64,000 nt of DNA, taken from NCBI GenBank assembly GCA_016705575.1, contig JADIXX010000001.1, positions 1,079,501 to 1,143,500 of the forward strand, read 5' to 3'. The notes under the pieces are model-generated. The model saw nothing but the letters and a program-made list of their open reading frames with translations, searched no databases and was not told the origin of the DNA. The position numbers and the translations under genes were made by a program. Position 1 is the first letter of the stretch, and every line of letters starts with the position of its first letter. Positions 18,865 through 28,203 of this stretch are shown here, piece by piece. Source of the stretch: Candidatus Aalborgicola defluviihabitans (lineage in GTDB: Bacteria > Pseudomonadota > Gammaproteobacteria > Burkholderiales > Burkholderiaceae_C).

Positions 18865-19368
18865 GTGAAATACCAAAACTCAAATCGCTTGATCAAGAAC
18901 GGTGCTGTCGCCATGCTGATTGGAATGGCAGGCGGATTTGGCATGATTTTTGCCATGATCGGCGGCATTTCGTTGTCGCCCATCCCAGTGTTCTTTGGGC
19001 TTGAAATCCCTGGTTCAATTCAGGGGTGGCGCATGGTGCACACGGGCATGCTGATGAACGGCATGATGGCCATTTTGCTTGGACTGGTGCTGCGGTTTTA
19101 TGCTGTTTCAAACTTGAGCGCCTCCGTGCTGGGCTGGGGAACCATCGTGGCGGTGTGGGGCAACTTCTGCTTCTATCTGTTTAGCATGTTTGCACCGAAC
19201 CATGGCGTAACGGTGCACTCCAACCGCTTAGGCGATGTGAATCTGCCAGCGCTGTTCGCCTTCTTCCCTGCTTTTATCGGCATTTTCACGTTGGCAGCGG
19301 CGTTGATTGTGGTGCTTCGCGCCACCCCAATGGACGCGTCCAGCGGCCGGATCGGGAGCGCATCATGA
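18865..19368 (+). CDS. styrene-oxide-isomerase-like (StyC family) membrane protein
   Basis: 167 residues, GTG start after CTGGAGA. Four membrane helices. From memory of StyC, the stretch PGSIQGWRMVHTGMLMNGMM and NFCFYLFSMFAPNHG align with it closely: His59, Asn65 and Tyr104 fall at the positions of StyC His58 (haem ligand), Asn64 and Tyr103. The StyC aspartate before the last motif appears replaced by alanine. StyC converts an epoxide to an aldehyde by Meinwald rearrangement. ATGA overlap with the aldehyde dehydrogenase gene supports an aldehyde product. Confidence 0.75.
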   Translation: MKYQNSNRLIKNGAVAMLIGMAGGFGMIFAMIGGISLSPIPVFFGLEIPGSIQGWRMVHTGMLMNGMMAILLGLVLRFYAVSNLSASVLGWGTIVAVWGNFCFYLFSMFAPNHGVTVHSNRLGDVNLPALFAFFPAFIGIFTLAAALIVVLRATPMDASSGRIGSAS

Positions 19369-20816
19369 TTGAAAGTCAAACGGAACACGACGCGCTGGAG
19401 AGTACCGCAGTTGCGCACATGACGCAGGTGTTCGAGGCGCAACAAGAGGCGTTTTCCCTTGAACCATTTCCTACGCTCGACGTTCGCTTGGACCGGTTGG
19501 TACGTCTGCGAAAAATGGTGGAGCAGGGCAGTGAAATCATCGTCGCGGCTGTTTCACAGGACTTTGGTCACCGTTCGCCAGACGAGTCTCGTATTGCGGA
19601 GATCGCAGGCACCATTACGGCGATCGACTATGCCATCGCCAGAGTTCGCCGGTGGATGCGCCCCTCCCGACGCCAAGCCACGATCTGGTTTCTGCCGGCC
19701 AGCAATCAAGTGATAGCGCAGCCGCTTAGCGTGGTGGGCATCATGGCGCCATGGAACTACCCCGTGAACCTGGCGTTAGTGCCTTTGGTGTCTGCTTTGG
19801 CCGCGGGCAATCGGGTCATGATCAAGATGTCGGAACTGAGCCCGGCGACCGGCCAGGCCCTGGCAAATCTCGCCAAGCAGTTCTTTGACGTCAACGAACT
19901 GGCTGTTCTGGGTGGTGAAGCCAAGGAATCTGCGCATTTTTCCAGTTTGCCGTTTGGACACCTCTTGTTCACGGGCTCCTCGAGGGTCGGACGCATGGTC
20001 ATGTCCGCTGCGGCCCAAAACCTGACGCCTGTCACGTTGGAGCTCGGTGGCAAATGCCCGGCCATCGTTGACGGCGACTACGAACTGGACGAAGCCGCCA
20101 AAAGGATACTGTGGGGCAAGACCTTCAACGCGGCTCAAACTTGCGTGGCACCCGACTACGTCATGGTGCCAAAAGGGCAGACGGCTGCTTTTGTCGAGGC
20201 GATGACCCGGCACTACCACGCCAACTTCCCCCAAGGCGCTTTGTCGGACCAATACACATCCATCGTTGATGAGCGCGGCCACAGTCGCCTAACGGGTTTG
20301 GTTGACGCCGCCAAGCGCGCGGGTGCAGAAGTCAGGGTTTGCGAACCCACAACCCCTGAGCACAACCGGCGCCGGAAATTCCCCCTCACATTTGTGCTCA
20401 ATCCGAACAGGGATTCAGCGCTCATGCAAGAGGAGATCTTTGGCCCGGTCTTGCCCGTTCTCGAACACGATGGGTTGGACGACGCTTTGCGCCTCGTGAA
20501 GCAGGGCGAACATCCATTGGCACTCTATTACTTTGGCCATTCGTCGAATCAGCGCGAGTCTGTGCTTAAGAAATCGCTGTCTGGCGGCGTCGCATTCAAC
20601 GACGTGATGCTGCAGTTCCTGCAAGTCGACATGGCCTTTGGTGGCGTGGGCGCCAGTGGATTCGGCCGCTACCACGGCAAGGAAGGTTTTGAGACCTTCT
20701 CGCACCTCAAGTCGGTATTCACGCAGCGCGGAATGGGCCGTTTCACGGGCCTGAAGCTCTTGTACCCACCTTACGGCCGGCTGGGGCGCCTGGTGACCTC
20801 ACTGATGGGAGGCTGA
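19365..20816 (+). CDS. NAD(P)-dependent aldehyde dehydrogenase (class 3 / coniferyl-aldehyde dehydrogenase-like)
   Basis: 483 residues. Motifs in order: VGIMAPWNYPVNLALVPLVS, FTGSSRVGR, general base in LELGGKCPA, catalytic cysteine in NAAQTCVAPDYV, EEIFGPVLPV, FGRYHGKEGFETFSH. The hydrophobic C-terminus after the catalytic domain resembles membrane-associated class 3 enzymes that take lipophilic aldehydes. Coupled to the StyC-like gene (ATGA) and three bases before the CoA ligase. Expected step: aldehyde to carboxylic acid. Confidence 0.9.
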   Translation: MIESQTEHDALESTAVAHMTQVFEAQQEAFSLEPFPTLDVRLDRLVRLRKMVEQGSEIIVAAVSQDFGHRSPDESRIAEIAGTITAIDYAIARVRRWMRPSRRQATIWFLPASNQVIAQPLSVVGIMAPWNYPVNLALVPLVSALAAGNRVMIKMSELSPATGQALANLAKQFFDVNELAVLGGEAKESAHFSSLPFGHLLFTGSSRVGRMVMSAAAQNLTPVTLELGGKCPAIVDGDYELDEAAKRILWGKTFNAAQTCVAPDYVMVPKGQTAAFVEAMTRHYHANFPQGALSDQYTSIVDERGHSRLTGLVDAAKRAGAEVRVCEPTTPEHNRRRKFPLTFVLNPNRDSALMQEEIFGPVLPVLEHDGLDDALRLVKQGEHPLALYYFGHSSNQRESVLKKSLSGGVAFNDVMLQFLQVDMAFGGVGASGFGRYHGKEGFETFSHLKSVFTQRGMGRFTGLKLLYPPYGRLGRLVTSLMGG

Positions 20817-20819
20817 CCC

Positions 20820-22459
20820 ATGCACGGCGAAATGATGCACCAACCGCTGCTGATCTCTTCGCTGCTGGTCCACGCGGAACGCAACCATGGGGATCAGTGG
20901 GTTGTTTCGCGACAGATCGAAGGCGACATCCACCGGCAAACCTTCAAGACCATGGCAGCAAGGGCGCGCCAGATGGCCAAGGCGCTCAGCACACTCGGCG
21001 TCGAACCCGGGACCTGTGTGGAACCATGGCCTGGAACCACCATAGGCATCTCGAGTTGTACTACGCGGTGTCGGGCTCTGGGGCCGTGTTGCACACGTTC
21101 AATCCGCGCTTGCACGCCGATCAAATGGCCTACATCGCGAATCACGCGAATGATCAAATTCTGTTTTTTGACTTGAGCTTCCTGACACAAGTGCAAGCAC
21201 TCGCTCAACGCAACCAGAGCATCAAGACCTATGTGGCACTGACCGATCGAGCCCATATGCCGGAGGCACACAGCCTGCCCAATCTTCATTGCTACGAAGA
21301 CTTGCTGGACGCTGAAACGGATGGTTTTCAGTGGCCTGATTTGGACGAAACCAGCGCCTCGTCACTTTGCTACACCTCTGGCACGACCGGGAACCCCAAA
21401 GGCGTTCTCTACAGCCACCGCTCAACAGTGCTGCACTGTTACGCCGCAGCCCTGCCAGATGCCTTGCTCGGTTCAGCCAAAGACACCATCCTGCCGGTCG
21501 TGCCGATGTTTCATGTCAACGCCTGGGGTCTGCCCTATATGGCATGCATGGTGGGCGCCAAATTGGTATTGCCCGGCCCCTGGCTGGATGGCAAATCGCT
21601 TTTTGAGTTGATTGAGTCGGAAGGCGTCACGCTTTCGGCAGGCGTACCGACCGTCTGGCAAGGTCTTTTGGGACACGCCGAGAGCCATAGACTGGGCTTC
21701 TCCACGATGACACGCACCATCATTGGGGGTTCCGCTTGCCCTCTGGAAATGATCCGCAGTTTTGATGAAGACTACGGCGTGCAAGTGATCCAGGGATGGG
21801 GCATGACGGAGACAAGTCCTTTGGGCACCACCAGTGCATTTAAAGGCAAACATCTGCATCTGCCCAAAGCGCAACATCATGCCGTGCAGGCCAAGCAAGG
21901 TCGTGGCGTGTTCGGGATCGAGATGAAAATCGTTGACAGGGAAGGCGCCGAACTTCCCTGGAATGACCAAAGCGTGGGCGATCTCATGGTGCGTGGATCA
22001 TGGGTCTTGCGCGCTTACTTCAAGGACGAAGGAGGCAGCCCTTTGGTGGATGGGTGGTTTCCCACCGGTGACGTCGCCCGAATCGACGCCGACGGTTACA
22101 TGCAAATCACAGATCGCAGCAAAGACGTCATCAAGTCGGGCGGCGAGTGGATCGGGTCAATTGATCTGGAGAACATTGCCATGTCCCACCCGGCCGTTGC
22201 CACGGCCGCATGCATAGCGGCACGCCACCCCAAATGGGACGAGCGCCCCCTGTTGATCGTGGTGAAAAAGACGGGCGCCGAAGTCACCGCACAAGCATTG
22301 CTCGACTTCTTTGAAGGAAAGATTGCCAAGTGGTGGACACCAGACGACGTTGTCTTTGTGTCCAGTATTCCGCTCGGCGCCACCGGAAAAATGCTCAAGG
22401 GCGAATTGCGGCAGCAGTACGCCAATCATTTGCTGGGTGAAGTTGCCGCCAACGCTTAG
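20820..22459 (+). CDS. AlkK-like medium-chain acyl-CoA ligase, one frameshift
   Basis: Reads as one ~545-residue protein in two frames. The first frame runs MHGEMMHQPLLISSLLVHAE to about residue 66; the second continues TMAWNHHRHLELYYAVSGSG to the stop. One missing G at 21020-21021 (GG where GGG is expected) restores it. Signatures: SLCYTSGTTGNPKGVLYSHR, MFHVNAWGLPY, GWGMTETSPLGT, GDVARIDADGYMQITDRSKD, GATGKMLKGELR. Strong likeness to AlkK of the alkane pathway. It would activate the acid made by the upstream dehydrogenase. The break may be a sequencing error or a real lesion. Confidence 0.85.
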
Positions 22460-22542
22460 GCCACCACTCCTACCGAATGAGGTTTGACGTCCCCCGACCC
22501 CTCTCTCTGTGGGCACCTTCAGCTGTTATCAGGAACATCGAC

Positions 22543-22887
22543 ATGACACACGCATCGAACGCAATCTCGCACGTAGATCTCACCTACATGGACACATCTG
22601 GAAAACAGCACGAAATCAGAGCCGAGGTTGGCACCACCCTCATGTTGGTGGCCAAAGGGAATCTGGTTCATGGTATCGACGGCGACTGCGGGGGCAATGC
22701 CGCCTGTGGAACCTGCCTGACCCGGGTCGACGAATCCACTTTGGCAGGCTTGCCGCCGCCCGGCGAAAATGAGTTGGAGCTCATTGATGGCCTGGGCGTA
22801 TCGATCGCATCGCATCGACTGGCCTGCCAGATCAAGGTGACCCCGCAACTCAATGGTTGCATCTTCCACGTCGGGCAACCGGCCTGA
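22543..22887 (+). CDS. [2Fe-2S] ferredoxin, putidaredoxin type
   Basis: 114 residues. Cys49, Cys55, Cys58 and Cys95 form the C-x5-C-x2-C-x36-C cluster pattern of adrenodoxin/putidaredoxin-like ferredoxins, which carry single electrons to oxygenases. Start at MTHASNAIS; an in-frame extension to 22477 is unlikely. The reductase gene follows 25 bases later. No P450 lies in the operon, so the natural partner is the diiron protein two genes downstream. Confidence 0.9.
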   Translation: MTHASNAISHVDLTYMDTSGKQHEIRAEVGTTLMLVAKGNLVHGIDGDCGGNAACGTCLTRVDESTLAGLPPPGENELELIDGLGVSIASHRLACQIKVTPQLNGCIFHVGQPA

Positions 22888-22912
22888 GTGCCACTTTGTG
22901 CAAGGAGCCGAT

Positions 22913-24145
22913 ATGAACCCTGTCACCAGAACAGCAGGCATCGTCGTGATCGGAGCCGGTCACGCGGGCAGCACATTGGTCATCGAGTTGCGCAAACTCG
23001 GGTACGAGGGGTCGGTACTTTTGCTCGGCGATGAGGGTCGAGTGCCTTACCAGCGCCCGCCTCTTTCCAAGACCTACTTGATGGGTGCTTCGACGACCGA
23101 GCAGTTGACGTTGTTGAGCGCTGAAAGAATGCGCGATTTGAACATCGAATTTCTGGCGGATGACACTGTCGACTCGATCGACCGCACAGCCCAGACCGTG
23201 AGGCTGGTGTCGGGTCTTGAAATCAGCTACGGCCAACTCGCGCTAACCACCGGTGGGCGCAACCGACCAATGTCGATGCCGGGTGCCGACGCAAGCAATG
23301 TGCTGCCTTTGCGAACCCTGGCCGATGCCGATCGCCTCCGGCCGTTCTGGCTTCCTGGCAAGAAGCTCGTCGTGATCGGTGGCGGCTTCATTGGATTAGA
23401 AGCAGCGGCTTCAGCAAACAAAGCCGGACTGCACATCACTTTGCTGGAGGCGTCGCCTCATGTGCTGTCCCGCGTCACTGTTCCCGAAGTGTCCCGCTTT
23501 TTCGAACGCACCCATCGAGAGTCCGGGGTGGACATCCGAACGGGCGCACAAGTTACCCAAATTTCCCACGGGGGGCAGTACAGTGAAGTCGTCTTGAAAG
23601 ACGGATCAAGGCTCTTGGCGGATTGCGTTCTCACGGGCATCGGCATGGTGCCCAATGTCGAACTGGCCCAGGAGGGCGGGCTGCATTGCGACAACGGCAT
23701 TTTTGTCGATGAATTCGCGCGCACCTCAGACCCCAGCATCGTGGCGGCAGGCGATTGCACCAATCACCCGAGTGCCTACGCAGGCAGACGCTTGCGTCTC
23801 GAATCGGTCCAGAACGCAGTCGATCAATCCCGTGTGGCGGCGGCAACCTTGGTTGGTCAACGGCGGCCCTACAACGTGGTGCCTTGGTTCTGGTCCGATC
23901 AGTACGACCAGAAGTTCCAAGCGGTCGGCCTATCGATCGGATATGACGAAAAAATTGTCCGCGGTGACCTCCAAAGCCGCTCATTCAGTGTCTGCTATCT
24001 GAGCGCCGGCCGGCTCATCGCAGTGGACAGCGTGAACCGCGTTCAAGATCACATGCAAGCCCGAAAGCTGATCGCAGAAAAAGCTTTGCTCGACAAGCCT
24101 AGGTTGGCCGATGTGGCTCAGAAACTGTCCGACTGCGTCTCTTGA
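22913..24145 (+). CDS. NAD(P)H-ferredoxin reductase, putidaredoxin reductase type
   Basis: 410 residues, start set by AAGGAG before 22913. FAD-binding GAGHAGS (residues 14-20), NAD(P)H-binding VVIGGGFIGLEAAASANKAG (~155-175) and the second FAD motif IVAAGDCTNHP (~280) are in the order of CamA/RubB-type reductases. It should move electrons from NAD(P)H to the ferredoxin encoded directly upstream, and is followed by the diiron protein gene. Confidence 0.92.
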   Translation: MNPVTRTAGIVVIGAGHAGSTLVIELRKLGYEGSVLLLGDEGRVPYQRPPLSKTYLMGASTTEQLTLLSAERMRDLNIEFLADDTVDSIDRTAQTVRLVSGLEISYGQLALTTGGRNRPMSMPGADASNVLPLRTLADADRLRPFWLPGKKLVVIGGGFIGLEAAASANKAGLHITLLEASPHVLSRVTVPEVSRFFERTHRESGVDIRTGAQVTQISHGGQYSEVVLKDGSRLLADCVLTGIGMVPNVELAQEGGLHCDNGIFVDEFARTSDPSIVAAGDCTNHPSAYAGRRLRLESVQNAVDQSRVAAATLVGQRRPYNVVPWFWSDQYDQKFQAVGLSIGYDEKIVRGDLQSRSFSVCYLSAGRLIAVDSVNRVQDHMQARKLIAEKALLDKPRLADVAQKLSDCVS

Positions 24146-24191
24146 TCATCAAGGCCGGACAGGTCAAAACCTCACTCATCAGGAGACAAAC

Positions 24192-25109
24192 ATGACCGAC
24201 GTGCAAGCGCACCCAATGGATCAGTTCCCAGTACGCCCTTTGGAATTCGACAGATCGAAATTGGCCACCCTCGATCCGGTCTGGAGCCGATCAAGCCCTC
24301 AGTTTTCTGTCTTCATCAACGCGCTTGGCGTGCACGTACCATATTTTGAGCGTTACCTCATCCGCGCCATGGGCCGGGCCAAAGATGAGATTCAAGGTGA
24401 TGCATTGTTGCGCGATGTCTCCAGCATCATCGGCCAGGAAGCCCATCACGCCAAGAACTTCATTCATCTGAACAAAGCTCTCGCAAAACGCTATCCCAAG
24501 CTGGCTCAATATGAAGAAGGCGCCAAGGCATATTTTTCGAATCATGCCAAAACTGACACCCTTAAAAAGTTGGTGGGATTTACGGCCGGATACGAGACGT
24601 TTACCTTCCTTGCAGGCCTCATCATTTTGGACAACTACGATGAGTGGTTGGCTGACTCCGATCCGGTCATGAAGGCCATGTGGGTGTGGCACCAAGTGGA
24701 AGAAGTTGAGCACGGCGCTGTGGCCTTCGAGGTGTACCAGCATCTTTATGGCGACGATGAGCTCTACCGCAAGTGGATGATCGTCAAGGCACTCAGCCAC
24801 ATCGCCTGGGAAACGACCAAGACCTATACCCACATGGCGCACGTTGAGGGCTGGCTCAGCAACCCCTTCAAAGCCCTATCGACCATGGGTTTCTGCGCAA
24901 AGATGTTATTGAAGTTGCTCAACAATGCTCTGCCGGTGTTCCAAAAAAATTACCACCCCCGTACACACCCCAAGGTGACGTGCGACCAAAACAGCATTCA
25001 GATCGCCTGGCGCCGCTTTGCCCACAACGGCGGAGATGTGCTTGAGATTGATCACCAAAAAATGGCCTTGATCATGTCGGGCCAGAGAGCGCCGTCGGCC
25101 TATGCCTGA
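24192..25109 (+). CDS. PF10118-type 'metal-dependent hydrolase', probable ferritin-like diiron oxygenase
   Basis: 305 residues, AGGAGA before the ATG. Databases call this family a predicted metal-dependent hydrolase. The sequence shows a four-helix carboxylate pattern: Glu53 (VPYFERYLI), Glu83-x-x-His86 (GQEAHHAKNF), Glu135 (AGYETFTF), Glu171-x-x-His174 (EEVEHGAVAF). Two ExxH motifs plus two lone glutamates are the ligand set of soluble diiron oxidases. Lying directly after a ferredoxin and its reductase, and in one operon with an epoxide isomerase, it is best read as the oxygenase of the cluster. Activity is inference. Confidence 0.72.
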   Translation: MTDVQAHPMDQFPVRPLEFDRSKLATLDPVWSRSSPQFSVFINALGVHVPYFERYLIRAMGRAKDEIQGDALLRDVSSIIGQEAHHAKNFIHLNKALAKRYPKLAQYEEGAKAYFSNHAKTDTLKKLVGFTAGYETFTFLAGLIILDNYDEWLADSDPVMKAMWVWHQVEEVEHGAVAFEVYQHLYGDDELYRKWMIVKALSHIAWETTKTYTHMAHVEGWLSNPFKALSTMGFCAKMLLKLLNNALPVFQKNYHPRTHPKVTCDQNSIQIAWRRFAHNGGDVLEIDHQKMALIMSGQRAPSAYA

Positions 25110-25204
25110 TCGCTCGCGCCAAGGTGAATAATGCAGGCATCACGATGGGCGTTTCAGCGCGATACAGGGGTGCTTTGAAGTGATGCCACGACACGGGCTT
25201 TTGG

Positions 25205-28012
25205 ATGGCCTTTCTGCCGTCGCCGTTACAACACCGAATGGAATTGAATTTGCCCACCTTTTCCGCCATTGCCGTTCCTGAAAGCCTGATCGCGACGAAA
25301 GTCCTTTCGCCTGAATTTGGCGGGAACAACATTTCCCGGCTGCCGCTGATTAAGAGCTTTCTTGCTGCTGGTCGGCGCAAAAAGGTACTGTCAGTGGTCG
25401 CGGCGGTGGGTTCCGGGAAGTCGACGCTCTTGGCCGAGTTATGTAGTGCTGTTGTGCGCCAAGGGGATCGGGCATGTTGGTTGAGCCTGGATGCGGAAGA
25501 CAACGCACCCCCCGTATTTGCGGCCTACTTAGTTTATGCGCTCAAATCGTTTGACCCGGCGTTGGCTCAAAGCGAACTGGCGCGGTTGCGTGGCAATCCC
25601 AATCACGACATGGGGGCATTGTTCGACCGTTTGATAGGAAGAATGTCGGCCGTCCCCCATCTGTGTACCCTGTTCCTTGACGATTTTCAGCACATTACAC
25701 ATCCGGATTTGCTGGCTTTCATCGATCGTTTTCTCGCACATTTGCCGCCTAACTTTAGGGTTGTGATCGCGAGCAGAACTACGCCTCCCTTGGAGTTTTC
25801 TCGGCTCAAGGTTTCGGGTTGGCTGGAGGAAGTTGAACAAGACGCCATCAATCTGGACCCTGCCAGCATCGAGGCACTGCTAAAGCAAGTTCATCGACTC
25901 GACTTGAGCGCGAGCGATCTGGAGGCCTTGGGGTCAACCACAGAAGGTTGGATGGCTGGTTTGCAGCTGGCTGCTCTTGCCCTGCAGAATCACCAGGGTC
26001 CGGCGCGCGAACTAATTGACAGCTTTTCAGGGAGAGACAAAGACTTGGCGCGCTACCTCCTGGACTGCGTGTTCAGACACCTGCCCCCAGAAGTCAAATC
26101 CTTCCTTCTGTTGACATCGCCATTGCGGAGAATGTGTGCTGAATTGTGTGATCTGGTGATCGAAGGCGACGACAGCCAAGCTACTTTGGAGGTCATAGAT
26201 CGAAGCAAGCTGTTTCTCGTTCCGCTGGACAGAAATGGTACTTGGTACCGCTACCACCACTTGTTCGGTGAGTTTCTTCAATCTGAGCTCCAAAGATCCG
26301 ACCGAGATCGCCATCGCAGGACCTGTGAACTGGCCGCTGAATGGTGTGAGAAAAAAGGCAAGACCACCGAGGCAATCCAGTACGCACTGGATGGGGGCGA
26401 CTACTCGCGAGCTACGGGGCTGATCGCCACGCATGCGATGGAACTGTCGCAAAAGAAGGGGGACCATTTCACCATCCTTGAATGGATGAGGCGGTTGCCC
26501 GAACGGCATCAAAACAGCCGTCCAGAGATTCTTTTGAGTCATGCATGGTCTTTGGCATTTTCTCAACGCAACCTCGCAGCACGAGCGCTGGCTGAGCAGA
26601 CAATAGATCGTATTGCGGACCAAGATGCCAATCCGCTGAACCTGAACGCGACCGAACGCATTCATTGGAACCAAATTGCGCGTGTCACACTCGCGGTTGT
26701 CGATGCGGCATCGGACCATCTTGATGCGAGTTTGAAGGCCAGTCTGACGCTCATGCTTGAGATACCGGATGACGATTCGTTCTTGCACGCCTCAATCGGT
26801 AACTGCACGGCGTACTGCCATTTTTCAAGGCGTGATTTTTTTGCCTGTGCTGCAGCAGCGTCAACCGCGCAGTTGCAAGGGATACGGGCCGAATCTGAGT
26901 ACGCCACAGGCTGGGCATGTTTCCTGCTCGGACTGGCGGAACTCGAAATGGGAAGGCTTTCATCGGCCCAGGAGCAAAGTGAACGGCTTGAGAAATGTGC
27001 TGAAGATTCCCCCGTTCAGTACCTCAATGATCTCTCTAACTTGCTCGAGGCTGAAATTGCCTCACACTTGGGGAATTTCGATCGCGCTGCGGAATTGGCT
27101 GAAAAGTCCAAGTCGTTCCCCGGTTCATTTGGTGGGGTAGAGCCCATGTTTTTGGCCATCCGTGGGCAGGCCAGGGCACAAGAGTGGGCGGGGAATGGCG
27201 GGGAAGCGATACGAACGCTCTTACAGGGGCAAGACCTTGCGCTGAAACTGCAGAAGCCGAGGTTGCATAACCTACTGGCGCAGGAGGAGATCGCCTTGCG
27301 CCTGAACACCGGAGACCCGTCGGGCGCTTCGATCGCCTTAGAAAGACACGGCCTCAGCAGCGGTGCAAGCAATCCAGAGCGCGAGGGGGATCAACCCATT
27401 CGTCTGCTGGAAATCCGTGCCTTACTCGCTGAAAATCGAACCAAGGAGGCTCGCAGGCACTTGCAACATTTGCAAAGAACTTTTGGATCTGCGTCACTCC
27501 GCCTCAGCGACTCGATAGTCATGCATGCCCTCAAATCGGTTGCCCTGTGGAAAGACGGAAAAAGCCTAGAGGCGGCCAGAGAGTTGGACCGAGCCTTTGA
27601 CTTGTACAGGGGAGGCGGAAGCCTCTATTGTCTGTATCAGATGTGTCCGGACTTGCTGCAGTTGCTGAAGTTCTTGAGAGGTCACCGGAGTCAGCACCCT
27701 CAGACCGACTATGCCGATTCAGGCGGCCAACTTGAGACTGTTTTACTTGATTTGGTGGCCCGGAAAAAGTTCGACCTCGCGGAGCATCAAGGTGAGGTGC
27801 CCGATACCAAGGCCGAGCAAAAGGTCTTGACGAAGAAGGAGCAGCGGCTGGTTGCGTTGATAGAAGTCGGTATGTCCAACGAGCAAATCGCCAAGGAGCT
27901 TTTTTTGAGTGAGGCGACTGTGAAGTGGCATCTGCACAATATTTACGAAAAACTTGACGTCAAAAGTCGAACCGCTGCCGTTGCGCGTGCACACAAGCTG
28001 GCCTTGCTTTGA
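25205..28012 (+). CDS. MalT/AlkS-type LuxR-family ATP-dependent activator
   Basis: 935 residues (924 if MELNLPTF at 25238 is the start; neither has a clear ribosome site). Walker A AAVGSGKST near residue 65, acidic LFLDDFQHI near 160, a long helical repeat region (~400-850) and a C-terminal LuxR helix-turn-helix, MSNEQIAKELFLSEATVKWH. Large STAND regulators of this kind include AlkS, which activates alkane genes. As last gene after the diiron system it probably senses the pathway's substrate and activates the operon promoter. Confidence 0.85.
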   Translation: MAFLPSPLQHRMELNLPTFSAIAVPESLIATKVLSPEFGGNNISRLPLIKSFLAAGRRKKVLSVVAAVGSGKSTLLAELCSAVVRQGDRACWLSLDAEDNAPPVFAAYLVYALKSFDPALAQSELARLRGNPNHDMGALFDRLIGRMSAVPHLCTLFLDDFQHITHPDLLAFIDRFLAHLPPNFRVVIASRTTPPLEFSRLKVSGWLEEVEQDAINLDPASIEALLKQVHRLDLSASDLEALGSTTEGWMAGLQLAALALQNHQGPARELIDSFSGRDKDLARYLLDCVFRHLPPEVKSFLLLTSPLRRMCAELCDLVIEGDDSQATLEVIDRSKLFLVPLDRNGTWYRYHHLFGEFLQSELQRSDRDRHRRTCELAAEWCEKKGKTTEAIQYALDGGDYSRATGLIATHAMELSQKKGDHFTILEWMRRLPERHQNSRPEILLSHAWSLAFSQRNLAARALAEQTIDRIADQDANPLNLNATERIHWNQIARVTLAVVDAASDHLDASLKASLTLMLEIPDDDSFLHASIGNCTAYCHFSRRDFFACAAAASTAQLQGIRAESEYATGWACFLLGLAELEMGRLSSAQEQSERLEKCAEDSPVQYLNDLSNLLEAEIASHLGNFDRAAELAEKSKSFPGSFGGVEPMFLAIRGQARAQEWAGNGGEAIRTLLQGQDLALKLQKPRLHNLLAQEEIALRLNTGDPSGASIALERHGLSSGASNPEREGDQPIRLLEIRALLAENRTKEARRHLQHLQRTFGSASLRLSDSIVMHALKSVALWKDGKSLEAARELDRAFDLYRGGGSLYCLYQMCPDLLQLLKFLRGHRSQHPQTDYADSGGQLETVLLDLVARKKFDLAEHQGEVPDTKAEQKVLTKKEQRLVALIEVGMSNEQIAKELFLSEATVKWHLHNIYEKLDVKSRTAAVARAHKLALL

Positions 28013-28203
28013 ATTCCCCGCTGAGAGCGTAAGCGGCGAAGTAAGTACGCAACTATACGAAACCCATATTGAAGGTACGCCGAGCGGATACCGAGCTTTT
28101 GCGGAAAAATTCGCTCTCTACATGAACGTCGGCTACCAGGTCTTTAGTTTGGTGGTCGCGATGTCTGCTTCGGGTCGGTTGGAGCTGGCCGACTTGCGTG
28201 CCC

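Noticed and set aside
20820..22459. Calling the AlkK-like ligase and the other split genes true pseudogenes
   Set aside because: All motifs survive on both sides and each break is one base in a homopolymer, which points to sequence error first.
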